From: Gracilariopsis chorda
Taxonomy: Eukaryota; Rhodophyta; Florideophyceae; Gracilariales; Gracilariaceae
Assembly (NCBI GenBank): GCA_003194525.1
Contig: NBIV01000055.1
Location: 186,001 to 250,000 of the forward strand
Direction: 5' to 3'
DNA length: 64,000 bases
Shown: positions 31,784-40,254 of the stretch, in pieces
How the letters are laid out: every line of letters starts with the position of its first letter
How positions within the stretch are numbered: the first letter of the stretch is position 1
The notes under the pieces: generated by a model
Seen by the model: only the letters and a program-made list of their open reading frames with translations
What the model was told of the DNA's origin: nothing
Databases searched by the model: none
Position numbers and translations under genes: made by a program

Positions 31784-31969
31784 AGGGCGGAGACGGCGGC
31801 GGGGGTGGCGGGGGGGATGGCGAGCAGCGGCGAGCAGCGGCGCGCGGCGCAGCGCAGCCTGTTCGTCAAGCACCGCGACAAGAAGGGGTGGGTGGTGTGC
31901 ACGCGCTGTCTGACGGCGGTGTGGCCGCCCAACTGCGCCAAGCACGTGGCGCACTGCTCGCGCAAGTAA
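30842..31969 (+). CDS. Low-complexity protein with C-terminal Sgf11/ATXN7L3-like zinc finger, 375 aa
   Basis: Starts at the first ATG downstream of a T-rich leader; longer N-terminal extensions would run through pyrimidine-rich leader sequence. The protein has a poly-Ala tract encoded by pure GCT repeats (about residues 40-57), a poly-Pro tract (about 119-131), a Lys/Arg-rich centre, a second poly-Ala tract, and poly-Gly tracts. Between them a helical segment (KYHKTVARLVLSRSDIVHDLARMYG, about 239-263) looks folded. The C-terminus has CTRCLTAVWPPNCAKHVAHC, a C-x2-C-x11-H-x3-C finger with exactly the spacing of SAGA-complex Sgf11/ATXN7L3 fingers, which bind nucleosomes for histone H2B deubiquitination. 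That match is by spacing and position only; the Gly usually following the second Cys is Leu here. GC content is far above that of neighbouring genes. Confidence 0.5.
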
Positions 31970-32128
31970 CAAAAAAAAGCTCCCAAAAAAAAGCTCCTCC
32001 GCAGCAGCGCGCGTGCCTTATTTGCGCCACGTAGCGCCGCGCCCGCCCGCAACACGCATTAAAAAAGCGCCTCTCGCGACCGCGCGCCAAACACACAAAT
32101 TATATAGTCGCCACTCACAACACACACC

Positions 32129-33246
32129 TCAGAACCCCCCCCGCAGGTGCAGCCACTTCACCACCAGCTGCCGCCCGTGAAACTCGCCCGCTTCCCCCCG
32201 CTCCACCCGCGTTAACTCCCCCCCGTGCAGCGTTTCCACCACCATGTCCAGCCCCTCCTGCACCTCCTCTGCCTCCTCCTCAATCGTCCGCGCCACGTAC
32301 TGCAGCGCCTCGCTCAGCTCCCCCCCTCCTCATCGCCCAGCACCTCCGGCGGCTCGTCCCCAAACCGCCCGAAGAACACGTCCGTCACCGCCCTCCCGTC
32401 CCACCGCCCCGTCGCCCCGTCGAACCGGAACCCCACCGCCGCCGCCACCACCCCGTTCACCTCCTGTGTTGTCCATCCCCAATATTCTGTCAGTTCTTTC
32501 TGTCGCAAGACCGCACAAAAAAAAAACGCAAAAACTCGCCTTGTCTCACGTACCCGCTTCGACGCACTTCCATCCAGCACCTCCTTCAGAAACTTCATCT
32601 TTTCGAATCCATCCATCAGCGAAACCGCAACCCACCCCCCCTCCTCCCCCCTCCCCTTCGCACTTTCCCTCTCCTCCCGCTCGCGCCGCGCAGAGTACTC
32701 CGCCCAAGTCACCCCCCCAACCCCCCCCCCGTACGCCCCGTCCAGAACGCCCCGTCCCGCGCACTCCATCAGCAGCAGCTCCGCCGCCGTGTTTGCCACG
32801 TTCCACGCCCCAACATAAGCCTTTGAAAAGTCCATCCCCTCCAGTTCCGACCCTATAGCAACCATAACGCTGCTCACATCATCCTCCCCCTCCAGTCGCT
32901 GTCGCATGTAAATTCGTCCTGTTCGCCGTCCGATTTCATCATGTATGCCTTTTGTGTCCGCTTCGTCCCACTCGGCGTTGAGCCACGCCGTGATTCGTTC
33001 GCCGAGCCATTCACATTCGCGCTGCAGCGCTTCTGTGCTCTCCACTTTTGCCAGCTTCACCCCGTCTTCCACGGGCTCCCTCGCGCACATCCCGCATCGT
33101 CTCCACCGCTGCGCCGCTACTTTCACACCGCCGCCTCCGCGTACCGACGGTGAACAAACCGCCGCCCCCTTGCCACCGTGTCGCTTTGCGCCCACCAACT
33201 GATGAATGCCGCCCACAAAAGCGCATCCATGTCTTGCAAACTCCAT
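32129..33246 (-). CDS. Unrecognised conserved-looking protein, two exons, frame problem in a G7 run
   Basis: Start ATG at 33,246; the frame also extends one codon upstream from a non-ATG codon. Exon 1 runs to 32,554. A 54-bp GT-AG intron (32,553-32,500, GTACGT to GCGACAG, T-rich) has no stop and a length divisible by three, so it is easily mistaken for coding sequence; removing it joins ...SASKR to KELTEYWG. Folded-looking blocks are WLGERITAWLNAEWDEADTK, HDEIGRRTGRIYMRQR and EDDVSSVMVAIGSELEGMDF. Exon 2 reads to GDEEG and meets a run of seven G near 32,325, where the frame runs into a stop; in a shifted frame the sequence goes on as plausible protein (ELSEALQYVARTIEEE ... VVKWLHLRGGF) to a stop at 32,129. 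So either a one-base sequencing or assembly error or a real frameshift lies there. No function is assigned. Confidence 0.5.
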
Positions 33247-33249
33247 CAA

Positions 33250-33777
33250 CCAACGCTACGCTTGGTACCACACGCTAGATTGCTAAAGAGTCAAACCGTT
33301 ACCGCTACCCTCACAAAGCTTCTACCATACGACCAAAGCGCGCACCTATCCGCCCGTTTGTGCTTGTCAAAACGCTGTGTATCAAAACTTTTATCTAACT
33401 TTGCACCACTACTGTGTCGCCTCTCCCCCACACGCTCCAACACCACACATATATCTATCTATATCGTGCATCCAACCCACCACAACCCTCCGTCTCTCTC
33501 TCCGCGATCTCGGCCTCGCCCAGATATAAAACGTCGCAACCACTACGTGTACACGTACCATCTTACACATGGTACACGCGTACACCGCTTACACGTACAA
33601 CAACGACAACAACGCTCCTTTGCTCTTTTTTTTTTGCTACAGGTAGATAACCCTACATGCTTCTCCTCCGTCTTTCACCAACACAACACCTCAACAAGCA
33701 CTCTTTACATATCGCTTCTCGTTCTCACACAAACGCTACAGCGTTTGCACCAAAACAAACAAGCACAAAAACAGCAC
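33250..33777. other. Spacer upstream of the unknown minus gene, 3' side of RPL15
   Basis: About 530 bp rich in C, A and short T runs with several ACACGTACA-like repeats near 33,545-33,600. No gene is seen. It combines the 3' flank of RPL15 with the promoter of the unknown minus-strand gene. Confidence 0.35.
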
Positions 33778-34537
33778 CTAACGATAGCGAAGCAACCTGA
33801 GAGTGTTGTGTTTCTTCCATGTATTACGCACAGAAGGACGCGCCTTGTTAGCACGATGGCCGCGGACATGCAGGCCACGATGTTTGCGACCCGCAGCGGT
33901 AAGTCCACGAAGTTCGCGGTGTTTCATGCTCGGCTTGGCCAGCCAGTTGAGTCGCGCATCATTTCGCACCGCGCCGTGGCTCGGATCAGCCATGATCACC
34001 TCGTAGTACTTGTACACCGAGTCCTCGTTCACCCAGTACGAGTTGAGCACGCGTAGGTTGCCGCACTTACGTCCAGCTCGCTCCTCCGCTACGGAGCGCT
34101 TGTTTCGCTTGAACTTGAGCTCAGTGATACCCTGGTGCTTGGGTTTACCGTACTGGATGCCCTTCCTCACCGGCCTCTTACGGCCACCACGACGAACACG
34201 CACTGCGAAACACAACAAACAAAACAAACAAACGCAGATACAAGCCGGTCAGAGTGCGCTTAGAAAGACTTCATTTTCGCAACACCTCGCGATCGCGCTA
34301 TTCGAACGGCTCAGCGCAGAAAAGTCAACGATGTGTGCATTACATACCTCTGTAAATAACAAGTCCCTGCTTTGCCTTGTATCCGAGACGACGCGCCTTC
34401 TCCGGACGGGTAGGCTTAGCCGCGCGGTGCACGGACGGCAACTGACGGTATTCCCAAGCGCGCACGCGCAGCAGGAAGCGCATCACATCGCTCTGCTTGT
34501 GGCGCCATAATTCCTCCAGATATTTGTACGCTCCCAT
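33778..34537 (-). CDS. RPL15: 60S ribosomal protein L15 (eL15), two exons, 204 aa
   Basis: Exon 1 is 34,537-34,348, exon 2 is 34,202-33,778. The 145-bp intron begins GTATGT and ends TTCGCAG, interrupting codon 64. The spliced product is 204 aa, the exact length of eL15 in animals and plants. Recognisable blocks: [19 protein letters not shown] at the N-terminus, [74 protein letters not shown] and the C-terminal NTLRLLRYR. eL15 is a core structural protein of the large cytosolic ribosomal subunit, in contact with 28S rRNA. It is divergent with the RBM22 gene (496 bp between start codons), suggesting a shared promoter region. Assignment is certain at the family level. Confidence 0.97.
34203..34347 (-). 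other. Intron of RPL15
   Basis: 145 bp, GT-AG, close to the 5' end of the gene, a common intron position in ribosomal protein genes. Junction checked by continuity of the eL15 sequence (VIYRVRVRRGG). Confidence 0.9.
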
Positions 34538-35033
34538 TTCGCTGTATTACAGCCCGTGTCGAACGAACAGGGTCACGATTGCCTCGGGGGAGAAACGTCC
34601 GAGGGTAGGTGATGGCGGCTTTGCTTCCGTGATGACCGTGCCGCTGTTGCTGGCGATCGGTATCGGTGCGCGTAGTGCGAGCCGCCGAAATGCGGCGGGC
34701 GACACCGTCGGCGATCAACGACTTGTTTTGTAATAAAATTCTTCAACTTTCGTGTAATCCACATAAAAAATTTGGAGTGCGTGTTTTCTTCCTTTTCTGT
34801 GCCCGTTCCATGTAACAGCAGTACCGCGAAGCTCCACGAAATCTGGACGAAGCAAAACCTTCGTCGTAGCTACATCGAAGAAAGGCATCTCAACTCTGCA
34901 GAACGCTATCCCTGTAACCCTATAACCCGTTTAACTCGAACCGCAACACCACGCGGCCTCCTCTGTTGTACCCTTGCACTGAACGCAGCAACATCACTCA
35001 ATCACTTCAGCGCTTCTTCCATTCTCGCTTCCC
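34538..35033. promoter_or_regulatory. Divergent promoter region between RPL15 and RBM22
   Basis: 496 bp separate two start codons of highly expressed-type genes on opposite strands. An AT-rich segment (TAATAAAATTC near 34,731) is the only low-GC patch. Shared bidirectional control is inferred from the arrangement alone. Confidence 0.4.
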
Positions 35034-36212
35034 ATGTCGGCGCCAAATGCAAAAGGCGACGACTTCCCTATTCTATGCGAAACATGCCTGGGTCCCAACC
35101 CTTATGTACGCATGCAAAAGCATCCCTGGGGCTCGGCTTGCAAAGTATGCGAAAGGCCCTTCACTTCGTTTCGCTGGCGTCCCGCCGGAAACGGCACGCG
35201 TCCAAAGAAGACAGAAATATGTCAAACTTGCGCCAGAGCGAAGAACGTCTGTCAAACATGTCTGCTAGACCTCGAGTACGGCCTTCCCGTCCAGGTCAGA
35301 GATGCATCCATGGCAGCAGGAGATCGTCAAAGAACAGTCGTCCCGAAAAGTGACGGTACCAAGGAATACGCTGCCGCCCAATCGGAACGAGCCATTGCCA
35401 CCGGAGAGATTGACGCCGTTTACGCTGCACCAAAGGTGAACGACATTGCGGAAAGAGCCAAACGAATCACTCCCCGTTATGAACGCAACCGCGCAAGAAT
35501 TTGCTCCTTCTTCTTGAAGGGAACGTGTACAAGAGGCCTATACTGCCCATATCGACATGAAAAACCAAAAGATGCTCAAGACGATCTCGACGAAGCTCTG
35601 GAAGAGCAGAACTTGCGCGATAGGTATTACGGAGTCAATGACCCGGTCGCCGCAAAGATATTTCGCAAGCTGGGTGTATCTGCCGGTGGAAGAAGAAACG
35701 GTCAGGGAGGTCCATCAGCCCCGGATGACCCTACCATTCAGACCCTTTTCGTGGGTGGACTAACAGCCGCCGTCAAGGAAGCTGACCTGCGAATGCTCTT
35801 TGCGGAGTGCAAAGGCATTTCAGACATATCAATGATAGAAGGCAAGGGATTCGCTTTTGTGCAGTTTGAGTCGCGTGAAGCTGCCGAGGAGGCCATCAAC
35901 GCCAACTATGGAAAGCATATTGTGAACGGCACTCAGGTGTTCGTAAATTGGGGTCGTGGTAATCGAAAGCGTGCGAGAGCCCATGATGCACGTGAAAATG
36001 ATTCCTCAGCTACTGGACAGGACGCACCCACATCCTCCACGGATCAAGGAAGGAAAACATCTCAACTAGGTACTGAAAGCGTTCCCAACCATTTGAGTGG
36101 CAGGGAACATGGTGCTAAGAAGATGCGGAAAAGCAGCGCATCAAGATATGCTTGGGATCTGCTGGCTGCAACAAACTCAAGAGTTGAAGCCCCACATGTC
36201 CCGGACACGTGA
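35034..36212 (+). CDS. RBM22: Pre-mRNA-splicing factor RBM22 (Cwc2/Ecm2-type), 392 aa
   Basis: Single exon. Domains in order: an N-terminal zinc-binding part with cysteine pairs (CETCLGPN at about residue 16, CKVCERPFTSFRW, CQTCARAKNVCQTC up to about 80); a CCCH finger (CSFFLKGTCTRGLYCPYRH, about 157-175); and an RRM (about 235-310) with RNP2 TLFVGGL and RNP1 KGFAFVQF. The tail (320-392) is hydrophilic and unstructured. RBM22 sits in the catalytic spliceosome, where its finger and RRM touch the U6 internal stem-loop and the intron, helping to hold the active site; yeast splits this role between Cwc2 and Ecm2/Slt11. Length fits (human 420 aa). It shows that this intron-poor genome keeps the full splicing core. 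A head-to-head neighbour is RPL15. Confidence 0.92.
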   Translation: MSAPNAKGDDFPILCETCLGPNPYVRMQKHPWGSACKVCERPFTSFRWRPAGNGTRPKKTEICQTCARAKNVCQTCLLDLEYGLPVQVRDASMAAGDRQRTVVPKSDGTKEYAAAQSERAIATGEIDAVYAAPKVNDIAERAKRITPRYERNRARICSFFLKGTCTRGLYCPYRHEKPKDAQDDLDEALEEQNLRDRYYGVNDPVAAKIFRKLGVSAGGRRNGQGGPSAPDDPTIQTLFVGGLTAAVKEADLRMLFAECKGISDISMIEGKGFAFVQFESREAAEEAINANYGKHIVNGTQVFVNWGRGNRKRARAHDARENDSSATGQDAPTSSTDQGRKTSQLGTESVPNHLSGREHGAKKMRKSSASRYAWDLLAATNSRVEAPHVPDT

Positions 36213-37130
36213 CAATACGATAGTTATCCCGCGGAATAGGCGACAACGAATCCACACCTTTTTCGATGTTTGGGGAAGCAGGAAGGGCGTTTTGTACCCG
36301 GAGGATCACGAATGGCCCCCAGTCTTTATTCCTAAGGATGCCACATTGTCATAGCGAAATGCAGCGGCGATGTGGCGTGGCGTGAGTTTCCTATAATCTT
36401 TCAGAACCGTACAAGCCATGAAGAAGGTGTTGCCCGTACAAGATACCGGAGCGGGGGTTTGTGCGCACCTATATGTAGTGAGGTTGCACATCTACTGAAA
36501 GCATGAAAGTGCCGATCGATGAAGCTGACGATGATTGCGAAAACGCATGAAGACAGCCTCAGTGCAACCGCCCTCAACTTGAAAATAGCACGCCCTGGAA
36601 AGAGGCGCCAGCTGTGTCGTAGCCCATCTGGAATAGATAAGCAAGCTTGCTATTGGATACGGATACGCTCGATGGAAAGGGACATGCAAGCGCTTCTGCA
36701 AGCAGAACATGCAACATGCTGTTCTGTCTCATTGTAGCGTCGGAAAGCTTTTGCGGATGCGAGCCGGATTAAGAGAGATCTGATTTGTGCACTACACTTC
36801 TTAATCAGAGATGAAATCTTAGAGTTAGTATCTTGAGACTATTAATGAAGCAAAGCACCGCACTCAGAGGCCAAGGGCAACTACGGATACTCCTGGGTTG
36901 GTGTCCGTCAGTTTTGGAAGAAAGCTGTGGCCTGAGAGGGCGGGATACTTGTGGTTAGTCCTACCGTAGCGCTCAGATATGAATCTAATCAGAGTGTGTG
37001 TCCATTCCCGCAGTCATGAGACAAATAGGTATCTTTTCACGACTTCAAAAGGGTGAATATGCTACAGTTCAATGTCACAACGGGCGACGAAAACGCGGGG
37101 GGGTACACATAAGCCGGTGCTTGGGGAATT
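36213..37130. other. Spacer between convergent genes
   Basis: About 900 bp between RBM22 and the 3' end of the minus-strand membrane protein gene. No gene or repeat was recognised. Confidence 0.4.
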
Positions 37131-38349
37131 CTAGACTCTGTTTCCATCGGAAGTAACATCGGCGGGAGATGAGGCGGCCATCATACGTAACAAGCGCGGT
37201 TCGTGAAACGAAAGAATCAAGAACTTCATAAGACAACCTGCAACAACGCTCACGCCAACAGAAGCCAGTATCAATAAAAAAAAACTCGGGAGGTTGTAGT
37301 CTCCAGGAGGAACTAGAATCATATACTATGTCAGTCGCAGAAAAGAACGAAACAGGTTTGGAACACACTCAACTTACGTCCAGGAAACCCGATCATGAAG
37401 GTAAGACCCGCACCAAGCACGAAACCTCCCAGGCTTGGCGGCAGGCCCGTGAAAACAAAGTCAAGCAAGTAAAGCGAACAAAGAGCTAACGCAAGGTATA
37501 TGCTGGGCGTGGACTTCATATATGTTACCAGTTCGTTGCGCAGACTACTCCCGTTAGGGTAATTGATGGCGAGAATGACGGGAACGGAGAAGGTGACATT
37601 AGCGGCGGCCTGGGTAGTGATACCCACCAACCTATGCACAAGAAATGTTAGCGATAATGTGAACGAGTGAGAATGATAAGAACAGTGACATACCGAATGA
37701 TGCGCTCCCTCCACTCGGGGTACTTCTGGCATGTGAAGACGACGATACCAATCACCAAAACAAGCTCTCTCGCAAAAACCGTACAAAAAGCGCCACATAC
37801 GATGAGGGAATGGCGGGAGAAACCGTACACAGTTACAACAATAAGACCAGCCAGCGAATAGGAAAGCAGGGCAATGTGCCAAACGAAGAAAACATACTTG
37901 TTCAAAACCGGGCTTCGTACAATGGTAATCCAGGGTGAAGACAAAGACGGGGTGGCGGACGACCAGAGCAGACAGCCAGTATGCGTGCTTTCATCATCCT
38001 GATGGTGCTCGACTTGGGCTCGAGCAATTCCCCTGCGACTTGTTTCAGGAACCGGCATGCTTAAGGCGTCCTCGTCGTCCATGCCGAAGTCGAAGGAAGC
38101 AGGTCTGGGCTGAGGAGGCAACGGGGGCTTGCGAGAGGAAACCAGAGGACGCTTGGGATAGGCGCGGGGGCGATAGCCGTATGAGCCGTCGGCAGCGAAC
38201 TCGTGTCCCATGTACCCGAGGGGATTGACGCCGCCGCCATAGTTGTTGAATCTATCTGCGTACTCCTCTGCGGTTGGAAGGGCGTACGGAGCAACGGAAC
38301 GCACACGAATGGGCTCGGTCAGAGGCTTTGATCTTGGGGTGGGAGACAT
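37131..38349 (-). CDS. Multi-pass membrane protein of unknown family, three exons, 363 aa
   Basis: Exons 38,349-37,694, 37,631-37,378 and 37,312-37,131, separated by GT-AG introns of 62 and 65 bp (GTATGT...GCATAG and GTAAGT...TTCTAG). The frame is continuous over 364 codons including the stop, which supports the model. The N-terminal 150 residues are hydrophilic and Pro/Arg/Asp-rich, probably cytosolic. About seven hydrophobic helices follow: YVFFVWHIALLSYSLAGLIV, LIVCGAFCTVFARELVLVIG, an amphipathic segment, AAANVTFSVPVILAI, IYLALALCSLYLLDFVF, PSLGGFVLGAGLTFMIG and FFLLILASVGVSVVAG. The N-tail/helix layout recalls trafficking proteins such as SCAMPs, but I see no diagnostic motif and do not assign it. 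The divergent neighbour is the telobox Myb gene, with 783 bp between start codons. Confidence 0.75.
37313..37377 (-). other. Intron 2 of the membrane protein gene
   Basis: 65 bp, GTAAGT to TTCTAG. The joined codons read ...GFPGLPPGDYNLP and keep a hydrophobic helix continuous. The companion intron 1 is 37,632-37,693 (62 bp). Confidence 0.75.
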
Positions 38350-39132
38350 GTGTGGCGGAGAGCTCCAGATTGGCGGGATGGAAGAGGGAAGCTGATACGG
38401 AGTTGAAGGCTAGGGGTGTTCCGATAGGGAGGGGTTGATGGTGGAGTTGAGTGGCGGGTAGAAGGTGGCAGAGGAGCCATAGTGAGTGATAAGCGGCTTC
38501 CGAGTGCGAAGCGACGGAAACGGCACGAATGTGGGGGAGCGGGGTGGGCCAGCTGGTGGAGAAGGAGGGCAGCAACTGGCGTGAAAGCGGTGACGCATTG
38601 GGGGGTGGGGATGGGATCACAATTCATGCTGGATCTGTGAGCGTACGAAGGGGACGAGAGGGGCTGATGCACTGGGGTGGGCATCCCGAAGGGGGAGAAG
38701 TGTAAGGAAGATGCGCCAGCGCGGACAACATTCAGGTGCGGCAACAGAGTTGCGCGCGGCGAGAAATTGGGCGCGCGCAGGCGACAGTGAGATACGATTT
38801 GCAGCGCGAGCTCCCGGGCGGAATGAACACAGACGCCAATTCTCGCCGGATATTTGGTGCGTGCGCACGTGTGTGTCGCGCATTGGCCGGCGCCCCCGCG
38901 AGATATATCCTGCACCAGATTTCGCGCTTTGCCCAAGCCGCGTCGAGTCCGCACGATCGCGCGTGCCGATCACACACGCCAACCGCACTTGCCCGTCGCA
39001 TTGCCCACCGCCTCGTCTCGTCTCCTTCTCTCCCACGCTGCGCCTCCCCCTCCCCCCAAGCGCCCACTCCTCCCCCTCCCCTAAAACCCCACCCCATCCC
39101 ACCCTAGCCCTACCCCCCTAAAGCACTCCGAA
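38350..39132. promoter_or_regulatory. Divergent intergenic region with telomere-like CCCTAA-type tract
   Basis: Between two divergent genes. The last 90 bp before the Myb gene are C-rich and contain CCCCTAAAACCCC, ACCCTAGCCCTACC and CCCCCCTAAAG (about 39,078-39,121). These look like degenerate telomere repeats, the kind of site a telobox Myb protein binds. The role is inferred. Confidence 0.35.
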
Positions 39133-40254
39133 ATGCACGCCAAGCCCGCGCGAACCCGCAAGAGGGCCCGCGCCTCCACCCGTCGCAAGACCGTGCGCTG
39201 GTCCAATCGCGAAGTCGAGGCCTTGTTGGCCGGCGTTCGCACCCACGGCGTCGGCAAGTGGGCGAGAATACTGCGTCACTCCCCCGTCTTCAACGGCGTC
39301 AGGACCTCCGTCGACCTCAAGGATAAGTGGCGCAATCTCACCTCCCCCGTCCGCGCCGCCGCTTTGGCCGGCGAGGCCGCGCCCTCGCCCCAAGTCCCAC
39401 AAACCCCGCCTGACGAGCTACCACCTCCTCCAACCAGCGCCCGCTCTCACTCCACTTCCGAACCACCCACTCGCCCACCTCTCTTTGACGCTGCAGATGA
39501 GCACGCGTCCACCCCGCAACCCGACTCTCCGAAGCCTCTCCCCATTCCCGTCTCCGAGCCCACTCCCATTGCAGCCGACCTTCCCGCCCCTTCTTCTTTT
39601 CTTCCTACCCCACCTTATCCTCCAATCACACCCTATTCGGTAACTCAAAATATTTATCATTCTGCCGCGGCTTTTGCCGCTGATTATTGGCGCCGCTTCA
39701 GCCATGAAGCCATGTACGGCATGGGTACCTTTTCGTCCATCTTTCCCTACGTCAAACACACCCCGCTTTTACACACCGACGATGACGACGACGACGACGA
39801 CGATGATGATGACATTGAAGTCATGAACCCACCCGTATACAATCCATACAACTACGCAATGGCCCACATGCTAAGCAGGGTCGATCACACTACTTTTGCT
39901 CATACTTTTCCACCCCAAACCCCCAACTCAACCATTCCAAGTGAGCCCCATGCATCAGAGGGAGACTCGCTACAAGCTGACGACACCAACTCTGATAATG
40001 CCAACAACTTATCCGTTGGCCACAATGCACACGCTGCCACAAGTGACTTTCTGTGCGCTGAGAATGCCACAACTTCTCGACCGCACCACGAAGATGCACA
40101 CACCGAGCATACACCGCCAATCGACCGTGCTTCTGCCGCAGAACCTGCTCAATGCGATATCGCTGACGGCAAGAACACATCCTGCTCCACCGGAAACTTG
40201 GATCATTCTATTCTTGCCCAAGAGCAGTTGTTCATGCCGATGCAATCTGCTTGA
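39133..40254 (+). CDS. Telobox Myb/SANT DNA-binding protein (TRF/TRB-like), 373 aa
   Basis: Single exon. After a short basic N-tail (KRARASTRRK) a single Myb domain spans about residues 21-72: VRWSNREVEALLAGVRTHG, then GKWARILRH, and the telobox third helix VDLKDKWRNL. That VDLKDKWRN motif is diagnostic of telomere-repeat-binding Mybs (TRF1/2, plant TRP/TRFL and TRB, yeast Tbf1). The Myb is N-terminal as in plant TRBs, not C-terminal as in TRF1/2, and no H1/H5 domain follows. The rest is Pro/Ser/His-rich with an Asp run (about 216-227) encoded by GAC/GAT repeats. It probably works in the nucleus, binding telomere repeats or telobox promoters. Telomere-like C-rich sequence lies right in front of the gene. 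Confidence 0.8.
   Translation: MHAKPARTRKRARASTRRKTVRWSNREVEALLAGVRTHGVGKWARILRHSPVFNGVRTSVDLKDKWRNLTSPVRAAALAGEAAPSPQVPQTPPDELPPPPTSARSHSTSEPPTRPPLFDAADEHASTPQPDSPKPLPIPVSEPTPIAADLPAPSSFLPTPPYPPITPYSVTQNIYHSAAAFAADYWRRFSHEAMYGMGTFSSIFPYVKHTPLLHTDDDDDDDDDDDDIEVMNPPVYNPYNYAMAHMLSRVDHTTFAHTFPPQTPNSTIPSEPHASEGDSLQADDTNSDNANNLSVGHNAHAATSDFLCAENATTSRPHHEDAHTEHTPPIDRASAAEPAQCDIADGKNTSCSTGNLDHSILAQEQLFMPMQSA

Noticed and set aside
30754-32096. Several long frames on both strands around the poly-Ala gene
   Set aside because: GC-rich repeats leave all frames open. Only one frame has the folded segments and the zinc finger.
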